Below are positions 1 to 7,498 of a stretch of DNA of 64,000 bases, piece by piece (positions within the stretch are counted from its first letter, which is position 1; every line of letters begins with the position of its first letter). Position numbers and translations under genes: made by a program. The notes below the pieces were generated by a model that had not been told where the DNA came from, ran no database searches, and worked only from the letters and a program-made list of their open reading frames with translations. The stretch is from Bradyrhizobium sp. 141 (GTDB taxonomy: Bacteria > Pseudomonadota > Alphaproteobacteria > Rhizobiales > Xanthobacteraceae). The DNA lies in NCBI RefSeq assembly GCF_023074055.1, contig NZ_JADPKR010000094.1, positions 62,001-126,000 on the forward strand, written 5' to 3'.

Positions 1-1104
1 GATCTTGGCGTAGATCGCGGCGAAGATCGAGCCGATGACGCTGAGCGCCGCGGCGCCCAGATACATCAGGTCGCTGTACTTATCCATGAACGACTTGGTG
101 TCGTCATTGATGTAGTCGGCCGCGCCCTGGTGCGCCATCACGAAGGCGTCCTTCTCGACGGAGGCCGGCTCTATCCTGGTGGCAAAGCTGTTGTCGAGCC
201 CGAGCGCCGATTTGTTCTCGTAGACGATGCGTGCGAGCTCGCCTGCCGTGCTCGGGGACATCCTGGATTGCGCGACCAGCAGCCATTCGAGCCCGATCGT
301 GTCGAGATCGTCGTCGGGAATTTGCGGCGAGGTCGACAGCGTACCCGCCGTCAGCGTCTCGCTGGAAATGCCCGGAAGTCTGCGCGCCAGCACCTTGGCC
401 TCGTCGATCGCGTTGAGCGTGAAGCCGCCGCGCTTGGCGACCTGCTCATAGGCCTTGTCCCGCACCGCCCTGGAGGCATGGACGATGGCAATCACCGCGC
501 CGAAGCCGTTTGACGGCGCAAACAGCTTGTCGAGCGTTGCGCCCTGCGGCGCCATCTGGATTTTCGCGGCGTCCGGACCATCGGGGATGTCGAGGATGCT
601 GCGGACGAAGGCGAGGGAGGACTCGTTCTCGGCGACGACCGCGACCTTCTTCTTCTTCAACTCGGCGATCGACTTGATCTTCTTGTTGCCGGGACCGAGC
701 AGAAGCACGAGATCGTGCTCGAGGATCGCGAGCGTGCGCGCCCGCAGCGGTACCTTGGCGTCGGTACGCAGGACGGCAAGGTCAGCCTGCTTGCGGTCGA
801 ACTGTGCGAGCGCCTTGGCGTTGTCTGCGTTGTTGACGATCTTGATCCGGAAGCGCGAGGCGTTGGTCTTCAGCACGGTGGCGAGCTTGGCCGCGAACAG
901 CGCCTCGTCGCTGTTGGGGGCGCCGACGGCAAAGGTCAGCGTTTCCGAATTGTGCAGCATGGCGCGGCCGCCCCAGACGGTGGCGAGCGACAACAGCAGG
1001 GTCAGCACGACGTAGAGGAAGACCTGCTGCTGATTGGTCTTGATCACCTTGGGGCGCCGGGGCGGCGGCTCCGTCGGTGACGAATTGGGGCCGTCAGTAC
1101 TCAT
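1..1104 (-). CDS. TAXI-family TRAP-type solute receptor, 3' end outside window
   Basis: This frame runs from ATG at 1104 to the window edge without a stop, so the C-terminus is missing (about 368 residues seen). A proline-rich cytoplasmic start is followed by one membrane helix (about residues 25-45), then a periplasmic TAXI-like binding domain that begins with FAVGAPNSDEALFAAKLA and contains the typical AELKKKKVAV segment. A second hydrophobic helix (LMYLGAAALSVIGSIFAAIY) lies at the edge of the window. TAXI receptors normally deliver organic acids to a fused DctQM permease, but none is adjacent here. A receptor-like domain anchored at both ends may instead be a sensor or an orphan receptor. 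Family assignment is fairly sure; function is not. Confidence 0.75.
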   Translation of the reverse strand, partial: MSTDGPNSSPTEPPPRRPKVIKTNQQQVFLYVVLTLLLSLATVWGGRAMLHNSETLTFAVGAPNSDEALFAAKLATVLKTNASRFRIKIVNNADNAKALAQFDRKQADLAVLRTDAKVPLRARTLAILEHDLVLLLGPGNKKIKSIAELKKKKVAVVAENESSLAFVRSILDIPDGPDAAKIQMAPQGATLDKLFAPSNGFGAVIAIVHASRAVRDKAYEQVAKRGGFTLNAIDEAKVLARRLPGISSETLTAGTLSTSPQIPDDDLDTIGLEWLLVAQSRMSPSTAGELARIVYENKSALGLDNSFATRIEPASVEKDAFVMAHQGAADYINDDTKSFMDKYSDLMYLGAAALSVIGSIFAAIYAKI

Positions 1105-1481
1105 GGCAGCACTCTGGCCTTATCTATCGGTGGCGGGCGGCTCGCGGACGTAATCGCGGCGGGCGCCCTGCAATTCGTAAACGCCTGAAAAAAAGAACGA
1201 TATTCTCTGCCGTCAATGATACCGCGAAGGCAGCGGAAAGCAAATTTCGAGCCGTAGGTAACCTTACTCCACGCCGCCGCGGCGATTGGTCATCCTATCA
1301 CCAGTTAGCCACACTTGGCGATTTTCCGGTTCCCCCCGGCTGCATTCGGCCGCGGGAGATGTCATAAATCGCACGTCCCGGCGATTTGACCGGTCCAAGA
1401 ACCGGTCCAAGAAGAAGTTGCGCTGAACGCTCCAGTTTTTCTTGTCACGTCAATGAGGGCGTCAGCTTGTCGTTTCCAACC
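1105..1481. other. Intergenic region between divergent genes, with a 12-bp tandem repeat
   Basis: This gap of about 380 bases separates two divergent genes and should hold both promoters. I see no convincing coding frame. A perfect tandem duplication of accggtccaaga occupies 1389-1400 and 1401-1412. An A-rich tract lies near 1188-1200. No hairpin terminator or riboswitch is evident. Confidence 0.5.
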
Positions 1482-1868
1482 ATGTCATCGGCGGTTCCAG
1501 TCGAAGCGCTCATTGGCTGGATGTTGCTGCTCACCTTCAAGCACATCATCGCCGATTTCGTCCTCCAGACCGCCTGGATGGCGCACGGCAAGGACCAGAA
1601 GCACGGCTGGGCCCTGCCGCTGCTGGTGCACTGCCTCGTTCACCTTGCGGTTGCGCTGCCGCTGATCCTGATCGTGGCGCCGAAATTCTGGTTCGTGGCT
1701 CTGATCGACTTCGTGATCCACATCACGATCGACCGCGCCAAAGGGTTCGTCTCGGCCAATTTCGGGGTCGATCTTGCGCATCCGTGGTTCTGGACCTTGA
1801 TCGGCGTCGACCAGGCCCTCCACCATCTCACCGGCTTTGGCCTCTCCATCTTCATGGCGGCGAACTGA
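1482..1868 (+). CDS. DUF3307 family membrane protein
   Basis: A 128-residue hydrophobic protein of unknown function. It shows the family's conserved polar motifs inside membrane helices: FKHIIADFVLQT (residues 19-30), HITIDRAK (80-87) and GVDQALHHLT (108-117). The spaced His, Asp and Gln residues suggest an intramembrane catalytic or metal-binding site, but no activity is established that I know of. The ATG at 1482 is chosen because the upstream in-frame sequence is polar and unlike the family; a TTG at 1467 is the nearest alternative. No operon partner is present. Confidence 0.8.
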   Translation: MSSAVPVEALIGWMLLLTFKHIIADFVLQTAWMAHGKDQKHGWALPLLVHCLVHLAVALPLILIVAPKFWFVALIDFVIHITIDRAKGFVSANFGVDLAHPWFWTLIGVDQALHHLTGFGLSIFMAAN

Positions 1869-1921
1869 GGCCGGCCTTCTCTCGGCCGCCGGTTGGAAGC
1901 GATCGCTATCAGCATAAAAGG

Positions 1922-2004
1922 TCGTCATGCCCGGGCTTGTCCCGGGCATCCACGTTCTTTGTGCCTCTTTCCGGGGATGGCCGGGACAAGCCCGGCCATG
2001 AAGT
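1922..2004. repeat. Palindromic intergenic repeat, family A
   Basis: Two inverted half-units, tcatgcccgggcttgtccc and the complementary ggacaagcccggccatga, flank a short variable centre. The same design recurs at 17760, 22167, 38814, 40101 and 44350. The element lies downstream of the DUF3307 gene and may act as a transcript-end hairpin. Confidence 0.85.
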
Positions 2005-2176
2005 CGTGGAGACTTTCGCGGCCACCACTCCTGCTATTGCAATAGCCGGCCGGGTCCCGCTTCCCGCCCCCTGATTCGCGGCCAGGGCGCAACTACCCCG
2101 GGTGACTACCGGGCAGCGTGGTTAACCTTTCATTAGAGAATTGCGCTGCATCTTCGCCACACGAGGGAGAACTGCA

Positions 2177-2575
2177 ATGTTTTCAAGCCGCGATTCCATT
2201 GAAAGCGATTTCTGCCCGGTCCGCGACGAGCTCCTTGGCGAGATGTATCGCGCCAGCGAGAGTGGCCTGCCGAGGTTGGTTGAGAGTGTTTCCCCTGACG
2301 CGCGCGCCAGGCTGGCGCTGTTCTGCTATCGCCGCAGCCATCTGCATTCGCTGGCGGTCGCGATCGCCGGAAGCTGTAGCGAGCGCGACCTGATCGAGAA
2401 TGGTGGCCGCGTCGGCTCGACGCTCTACGCGCTGGCGCGCGAAGGCAAGGCGAAATCCTCGCCGTCGCTGTCGGGCGGCCGCAAGCCGATCACGCTGTCG
2501 ACCAAACCGCTCTCGGTGCTCGCACCGCTCGAGGACGAATTCGACGACGAGATTAGCGAAGCCGTTCCGGCCTAA
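2177..2575 (+). CDS. Conserved-looking hypothetical protein
   Basis: A 132-residue soluble protein of unknown function. The ATG at 2177 follows a good ribosome binding site (gagggaga, 2162-2169). The N-terminal 90 residues look helical with a basic His/Arg stretch (CYRRSHLHSLAVAI), and the C-terminal 40 residues are low-complexity and acidic. It converges on the Cys-cluster gene, and the two stops overlap by four bases. I recognise no domain; codon use matches the neighbours, so I take it as a real gene. Confidence 0.65.
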   Translation: MFSSRDSIESDFCPVRDELLGEMYRASESGLPRLVESVSPDARARLALFCYRRSHLHSLAVAIAGSCSERDLIENGGRVGSTLYALAREGKAKSSPSLSGGRKPITLSTKPLSVLAPLEDEFDDEISEAVPA

Positions 2576-2904
2576 GCGACCTCTATTACCGGCAACCCGA
2601 ACTTCCGCCGCGCCATCGCGCATTCGGCATCGCCCGGCATGCAGGTGCGGCACACCTCCGGCCGCATCGCATAGATGCCGCACGCGGTCGCTTTCCCAAT
2701 TTCCCCCTGCAAGGCCGAGCAGCGATCGCCCTCGCAATGCATGCCGGACTGGCGTTCGTTGACCAGCGTCTCCGGAATCGCGGCAAGTTCCTCGTCGCTC
2801 TCGATCGAGAAGCGCGGCCAGTTGGCCGAATAGCCGCAGCACGCGCCGCAATTCTGGCAACAGCTCGACAAATCGGTGGGGGAGCTCTCTTCCATCATCG
2901 TCAC
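2572..2904 (-). CDS. YkgJ/UPF0153-type cysteine-cluster protein
   Basis: A 110-residue protein with eleven cysteines, many in the family pattern: CCQNCGACC (residues 15-23), then CEGDRC (57-62), a single Cys at 75, and CRTC (85-88). The YkgJ family is predicted to bind a zinc ion or Fe-S cluster through these residues; its role is unknown. The start may be the ATG at 2904 or the one at 2898. It lies just downstream of the WYL regulator on the same strand with a 7-base gap, so the two are probably co-transcribed. Confidence 0.8.
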   Translation of the reverse strand: MTMMEESSPTDLSSCCQNCGACCGYSANWPRFSIESDEELAAIPETLVNERQSGMHCEGDRCSALQGEIGKATACGIYAMRPEVCRTCMPGDAECAMARRKFGLPVIEVA

Positions 2905-2911
2905 GTGTTCT

Positions 2912-3610
2912 TCAAGTATCTTTGGGAGGGCCCCAGACCAGGCTCTGCCGCCATCTTGCGCGCAGCACGTCGCGTCGTTCCGGATATTTCTCGTCGAGAT
3001 AGTTCGCCTCCACGACGCGGTCGGTGCGGAAGCTGCGGAAGTCGCCGCGCAGCTCGCACCAGGCTGCGAGCAGCCGCACGGCTTCGAGATAGCCGACCGA
3101 GATCGGCCAGATCATGCGTTCGCTGGCGCGGCCCTGCTCGTCGCGATAGCGCAGCATGATCTTTCTGCCTTCGTGGATCTGAGTGCGGGTGCGGACCATG
3201 TCCAGACGGTCCGGCTCCCTGTTCCAGCTCGGCCGCGCACGGCTCGCCGGCTCCAGCACGAAGGGCCGCAGGCGCTCAGGCACGGTGTCGGCGATCTTGG
3301 CCATCAGGTCTTCGGCCGCGCGTGCCAGTGCCGAATCGGCATGGCCGGCAACCCATTGTGCGCCCAGCACAGCCGCCTCGATCTCGTCGGGTGTCAGCAT
3401 CAGCGGCGGCAGGTCAAAACCCTTTTCCAGGATGTAGCCCATGCCGGCTTCACCGCGGATCGGCACGCGTTGACCGATCAGCGTGGCGATATCGCGATAG
3501 ATCGTGCGCTTCGAGGTCTCGAGCTCGGCCGCAATGGTATCCGCCGTCAGCGGCTTACGCGTGCGCCTCAGCACCTGGATGATTTGAAACAGCCGATCGG
3601 CGCGTCTCAT
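2912..3610 (-). CDS. YafY-type HTH and WYL-domain transcriptional regulator
   Basis: A 232-residue regulator. The first 60 residues form a DeoR-like winged helix-turn-helix (RADRLFQIIQVLRRTRKPLT, then AAELETSKRTIYRDIATL). The remainder is a WYL ligand-sensing domain, with the family's IMLRYRDEQGRASERMIWPI strand region around residues 150-170. WYL domains often sense nucleotides or nucleic acid ends; the ligand here is unknown. It is divergent from the small gene at 3731 and the GST gene, which are plausible targets. Confidence 0.85.
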   Translation of the reverse strand: MRRADRLFQIIQVLRRTRKPLTADTIAAELETSKRTIYRDIATLIGQRVPIRGEAGMGYILEKGFDLPPLMLTPDEIEAAVLGAQWVAGHADSALARAAEDLMAKIADTVPERLRPFVLEPASRARPSWNREPDRLDMVRTRTQIHEGRKIMLRYRDEQGRASERMIWPISVGYLEAVRLLAAWCELRGDFRSFRTDRVVEANYLDEKYPERRDVLRARWRQSLVWGPPKDT

Positions 3611-3730
3611 GAGGGGTCTCTTGTCGCTGCTCAGGGGTTTTTTCAGAAGGCGGCGCGCGGCTGCTGACAGGATGTTGGCAGCAGGGGGGTTCTATACCGG
3701 GACAACACATCGACTGAAGAGGATTTGTCC

Positions 3731-4006
3731 ATGATCATTCCAACCCATTTCGGCCCGGCCGTTCCGTTGTGGCGCGCCCAGATGTGGCAGGCCCAGATTT
3801 GGCAAGCATTGGCGCTCAGCCGCCTCGTTTCGCTCGATCTCATGGCCGTTGACCTCCGATTGGCACTCGCGAGCCTGGTGACACGCTCGCTGGTCCAGGC
3901 CGCGGACGCGCTGGTCCGCCATGTGATGGGCCGTGCCTGGCGTGGCGCCCGCTTCGCAGAAGATATCACGGCTGCTGCCACCATGGTGGCAGCAGCCGGT
4001 CGCTAG
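3731..4006 (+). CDS. Small hypothetical protein with Trp/Gln repeat
   Basis: A 91-residue predicted protein of unknown function. The ATG at 3731 has a Shine-Dalgarno-like gaagagg nine bases upstream; a TTG at 3725 is an alternative. A short imperfect repeat, AQMWQAQIWQA, near the N-terminus is followed by a probable amphipathic helix and a C-terminus rich in Ala. It lies between the divergent WYL regulator and the GST gene, 36 bases before the latter, so it may be co-transcribed with it. It has no recognisable domain. Confidence 0.5.
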   Translation: MIIPTHFGPAVPLWRAQMWQAQIWQALALSRLVSLDLMAVDLRLALASLVTRSLVQAADALVRHVMGRAWRGARFAEDITAAATMVAAAGR

Positions 4007-4042
4007 GTTCCGTCAACTTTCGAGAGGTTCAGGAGAGCTCGC

Positions 4043-4771
4043 ATGATCACGCTTTATGGCTTTGGCACGGGCTTTGGCCTGCCGGAAATCAGCCCTTTCG
4101 TCACCAAGACCGAGGTGCAGCTCAAGATGGCGGGATTGCCCTACCGGAAGGAGCGGGCGATGCCGCCGGCCTCGCCCAAGGGGCAACTGCCGTTCATCGA
4201 CGACGGCGGTGAGGCGGTGGCCGATTCCACCTTCATCCGCGCCCATATCGAGCGCCGCTACGGCTTCGATTTCGACGCCGGCCTGTCGCTGGCCGAGCGT
4301 GCGCAGGCCTGGGCGTTCGAACGGATGATCGAGCACCATGTCTATTGGGGGCTGGTCGGGGCGCGCTGGGTCGACCCGGTCAATTTCGCCAAGGGTCCCG
4401 CGCATTTCTTCGACGGCGCACCGGAGCACAACCGCGAGAAGCTGCGCGAGGATGCGCAATTCCGCGTCGCCGAGAACTATCTGCTCTCTGGCCTCGGCCG
4501 CCACGCGCCCGACGACGACGTCGACCTCGCCGTGCGCTCGCTGTTCGCATTGTCGGTGCAGCTCGGCGACAAGGCATACCTGATGGGCAACAAGCCCTGC
4601 GGCGTCGATGCCACGGCCTTCGGCATGCTCGCCGGTATCCTCTCGCCGTTCTTCGAATCGATCCTGCGCGAACGCGCCGAGGGCTTTCCGAACCTCACGG
4701 CTTACGTCGACCGCATGATGGACGATTACTATCCCGAGTTCGCCTGGACCCCGCTGCGGCAGGCGGCGTAG
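4043..4771 (+). CDS. Glutathione S-transferase-like protein
   Basis: A 242-residue protein. The N-terminal 80 residues have a thioredoxin-like GST fold (ITLYGFG, then SPFVTKTEVQLKMAGLPY and the cis-Pro-type KGQLPFI), and the rest is an alpha-helical GST C-domain ending in FPNLTAYVDRMM. The layout resembles the metaxin/FAX-like branch, in which GST activity is often unproven. The start follows aggagagctcgc. The substrate is unknown. Confidence 0.8.
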   Translation: MITLYGFGTGFGLPEISPFVTKTEVQLKMAGLPYRKERAMPPASPKGQLPFIDDGGEAVADSTFIRAHIERRYGFDFDAGLSLAERAQAWAFERMIEHHVYWGLVGARWVDPVNFAKGPAHFFDGAPEHNREKLREDAQFRVAENYLLSGLGRHAPDDDVDLAVRSLFALSVQLGDKAYLMGNKPCGVDATAFGMLAGILSPFFESILRERAEGFPNLTAYVDRMMDDYYPEFAWTPLRQAA

Positions 4772-4796
4772 CGATCAGTCTCGCCACGAGCTCGGT

Positions 4797-4960
4797 GCAA
4801 CCTCTCCCGCAAGCGGGAGAGGTCGGCGCGGAGCGCCGGGTGAGGGTTCTCTCCGCTGGGGGATTTTCTCGGCGAACATCAGACAATCCCTACGCGGTGA
4901 CACCCTCTCCCCAACCCTCTCCCGCAAGCGGGAGAGGGAGCGCAGCGACGCCGCGGCGGC
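4797..4960. repeat. Palindromic intergenic repeat, family G
   Basis: Two copies of an inverted repeat built on cctctcccgcaagcgggaga: 4801-4822 and 4915-4938. Between them are short segments typical of composite REP-like elements. A related element lies at 12768-12950. It occupies the gap between the convergent GST and ABC binding-protein genes. Confidence 0.8.
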
Positions 4961-4985
4961 AGCTTGCGATCGACTGCCAAACAAA

Positions 4986-5010
4986 AGAGCCGGCCCATCG
5001 GGCCGGCTCT
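4986..5010 (-). terminator. Rho-independent terminator of the ABC solute-binding gene
   Basis: An 11-bp perfect stem (agagccggccc and its complement) with a three-base loop. The A-tract at 4983-4986 becomes a T-tract on the minus strand. It sits 28 bases after the stop at 5039 and closes the minus-strand aromatic operon. Confidence 0.85.
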
Positions 5011-5038
5011 CTCGTCGTCTCGAGACTTTCGCTTGCTG

Positions 5039-6190
5039 TTACTTCACCAGCATGTACTTGCCGTTCTTCACCGTGAGCAGGATGCGCGAGCGCTCGTCGA
5101 GGCCGTAGCGGTCCTTTTCGGTGAAGTTGTAGACGCCTTGGCTCGCCGCCAGCTCCTTCTCCGTCAGCAGCGCCTGGCGGATCGCTTCGCGGAATTCCGG
5201 CGTGCCGGGCTTTGCGGTCTTCAGCGCCGCCGGGATGATGCGCTTCAGAATCTCGAACGCATCGTAGGAGTGACCGGCGAACTGGCTGCGGCTGTTCGGG
5301 CCGTACTTGGCCTCATAGGCCGAGTTGAGCGCGAGGCCCGGCTTCTTGGTCGCGGCTTCATCCGGCTGGTCCTCGGGGTCCATCACCGGGCCCGAGGCCA
5401 TCAGCACGCCTTCCGCCGCTTTGCCCGCGATGCGAATGAAGTCCATGCTGGCGGCGCCATGGGTCTGGTAGATCAGGCCCTGATAGCCACGCTCGCGCAG
5501 CTCGGTCTGCGGCAGCGCGGCCGCGGTGCCGGAGGCGCCGATCAGGATGGCGTCGGGATTGGCGGCGACGAGCTTCAGCACCTGTCCGGTCACTGACGTA
5601 TCGGGACGCGCGAAGCGCTCCTCGTCGACGATGGTCATGCCCATCGGCACGGCCTGCGCCTTGAGGTCATTGAACCAGAGGTCGCCATAGGAGTCGGAAT
5701 AGCCGATATAGCCGAGCGTCTTCACGCCCTTGGCTTTCATGTGATCGTACAGCACCTTGCCCACGATCGGGATCGGCTGCGGCATCGCCACCGACCACTT
5801 CATGCGCTCCGGCGTGATCGGGAAGGGCGCGAGGCCGAAATGCGGAATGCCGGCTTCGTTGGCGACGTTGGAGACCGCGATCGTCGGCGGCGTCAGCGCC
5901 GAGCCCATGATGATGTCGGCCTTGGATTCAGTCACGAAGCGGCGGGCATTGGTGGTCGCAGTGGTGGGATCGCCGCCGTCGTCGAGCACGATCACCTTCA
6001 GCGGCACGCCGCCGATCTCCTTCGGCACGAATTCCAGCGCGTTGCGCTCGGGAATGCCGAGGGCTGCGCCCGGACCGGTCGTGGTGGTCGTGATGCCGAT
6101 GGTGATTTCGCTGGTCTGGGCCAGCGCGGGCAGCGCCGGCAAGGCAAGCGTCGCCGCGGTGATGGCGGCAGTCAGGTAAAAGCGTTTCAT
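5039..6190 (-). CDS. Liv-type ABC transporter solute-binding protein, probably for hydroxycinnamates
   Basis: A 383-residue periplasmic binding protein of the type 1 (LivK-like) fold. A Sec signal peptide (MKRFYLTAAITAATLALPAL, cleavage after the following PALAQ) is followed by EITIGITTTTTGPGAALGIP, the usual first strand and ligand loop. It is the last gene of the aromatic-acid operon, 90 bases after the thioesterase, and its start has a strong gggagga site. Its likely partners are the permease and ATPase genes at 17901-21446. I recall the R. palustris CouPSTU system having the same components (CouP is the binding protein); the assignment here rests on context. Confidence 0.8.
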   Translation of the reverse strand: MKRFYLTAAITAATLALPALPALAQTSEITIGITTTTTGPGAALGIPERNALEFVPKEIGGVPLKVIVLDDGGDPTTATTNARRFVTESKADIIMGSALTPPTIAVSNVANEAGIPHFGLAPFPITPERMKWSVAMPQPIPIVGKVLYDHMKAKGVKTLGYIGYSDSYGDLWFNDLKAQAVPMGMTIVDEERFARPDTSVTGQVLKLVAANPDAILIGASGTAAALPQTELRERGYQGLIYQTHGAASMDFIRIAGKAAEGVLMASGPVMDPEDQPDEAATKKPGLALNSAYEAKYGPNSRSQFAGHSYDAFEILKRIIPAALKTAKPGTPEFREAIRQALLTEKELAASQGVYNFTEKDRYGLDERSRILLTVKNGKYMLVK

Positions 6191-6280
6191 CTATTCCTCC
6201 CTTTACGTGTTTCTTTGAAAGCAGAAATCGGGGGGTAATTCAGCCCCCTCTTTTGGTGATGCGGCGATTTAGCTTCAGAC

Positions 6281-6700
6281 CTAGCTCCCCGTGAATTTGG
6301 CGACCATTTCCGCAGGGAACGGTGCCGATTTCAGCTTGTCGGGGTTGTCAGGATCACGGCCGACCAGAACACGGGTCTCGAAACCCTCGATCGCCAGCGC
6401 CTCGCCCTTGTAGACATTGTGCTTCACCTCGAAGCTCGAGCGCTTGATGCTCTCGATCTTGGTTTCGATGGTGATCCAGTCGCCATAGGTCGAGGGGATG
6501 TAGAACTTGGCCCGCGTGTCGACCATGGGGATTCCCACCAGGCCGTATTTCCGGACCAGGTCCTGCTTGGAGAAGCCGGCGACCTCGAACAGGGTCGAGG
6601 TCGAATCGTCGAACATCGCGAAATAGCGCGGGTAGTAGACGATGTTGGCGGGGTCGCAATCACCCCACTGGATCTGGACGTCGCGCCGGTTCACGAACAT
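6281..6700 (-). CDS. 4-Hydroxybenzoyl-CoA thioesterase-like hotdog protein
   Basis: A 139-residue single hotdog-fold thioesterase. The motif QWGDCDPANIVYYPRY (residues 11-26) matches the active-site loop of the 4-hydroxybenzoyl-CoA thioesterase family, with Asp16 at the catalytic aspartate position. It would hydrolyse 4-hydroxybenzoyl-CoA, or a close aryl-CoA, to the free acid, which PobA (14235-15404) could then use. It starts ten bases after the SDR stop in the same operon. Other acyl-CoA substrates are possible. Confidence 0.8.
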   Translation of the reverse strand: MFVNRRDVQIQWGDCDPANIVYYPRYFAMFDDSTSTLFEVAGFSKQDLVRKYGLVGIPMVDTRAKFYIPSTYGDWITIETKIESIKRSSFEVKHNVYKGEALAIEGFETRVLVGRDPDNPDKLKSAPFPAEMVAKFTGS

Positions 6701-6710
6701 GCGCGGTGCC

Positions 6711-7472
6711 TTATTTCGGCGCCATGCGCAGCGAGCCGTCGAGGCGCACCACCTCGCCGTTCAAATACGTATTCTCGACCATGTGCAGCGCAAGCGCGGC
6801 GAACTCGTCGGCCTGACCGAGCCGGCGCGGGAACGGGATCGCGGCGGCGAGCGAGTCCTGGGCTTCCTGCGGCAGGTTCGCGAGCAGCGGCGTCAGGAAG
6901 AGGCCGGGTGCGATGGTCAGCACGCGCACGCCGAACTGCGCCAGCTCGCGCGCGATCGGCAGCGTCATGCCAACGATGCCGCCCTTCGAGGCCGAATAGG
7001 CTGACTGGCCGATCTGGCCGTCATAGGCAGCAACGGAAGCGGTGTTGATGATGACGCCGCGCTCGCCGGTCGCCTGCGGCTCCAGCTTGGACATCTCGGT
7101 GGCGGCAAGGCGCAGCATGTTGAAGGTGCCGATCAGATTGACCTTGATGACCTTGTCGAAATCGGCGAGCGCCATCGGGCCGTCGCGGCCGACCACGCGC
7201 TTGGCAACGCCGATGCCGGCGCAATTGACCAGCACACGCGCCGGGCCGTGAGCTTTCGCAGCCTGCGCGACCGCGGCCTCGGCGGAGGCGGCATCAGAGA
7301 CGTCGCAGGTCACGGCCACGCCGTTGATCTCGGCGGCAACCGTCTCGGCAAGCTTGGCATTGAGATCGCAGACCGCGACCTTGGCGCCCTGCGCCGCCAG
7401 TTTTCGCGCAGTGGCCGCGCCCAATCCCGATGCGCCGCCGGTGACGATGGCTGCCTGATCCTTCAACAACAT
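6711..7472 (-). CDS. SDR-family 3-hydroxyacyl-CoA dehydrogenase-like enzyme
   Basis: A 253-residue short-chain dehydrogenase with NAD-binding TGGASGLG (residues 11-18), a conserved NCAG (83-86) and the catalytic Ser146, Tyr159 and Lys163. Its sequence style ([18 protein letters not shown]) is that of the type-2 3-hydroxyacyl-CoA dehydrogenase group. In this operon it would oxidise the 3-hydroxy-3-arylpropionyl-CoA produced by the crotonase, which points to beta-oxidative side-chain shortening. It lies 26 bases after the ligase gene. Confidence 0.85.
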   Translation of the reverse strand: MLLKDQAAIVTGGASGLGAATARKLAAQGAKVAVCDLNAKLAETVAAEINGVAVTCDVSDAASAEAAVAQAAKAHGPARVLVNCAGIGVAKRVVGRDGPMALADFDKVIKVNLIGTFNMLRLAATEMSKLEPQATGERGVIINTASVAAYDGQIGQSAYSASKGGIVGMTLPIARELAQFGVRVLTIAPGLFLTPLLANLPQEAQDSLAAAIPFPRRLGQADEFAALALHMVENTYLNGEVVRLDGSLRMAPK

Positions 7473-7498
7473 GGCGTTCTCCTGTGGCGATGATTTTC

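Noticed and set aside
1077-1367. Open frame in the gap after the TAXI gene
   Set aside because: No ribosome binding site, overlaps the TAXI start region, and its product is basic and unlike any family I know.
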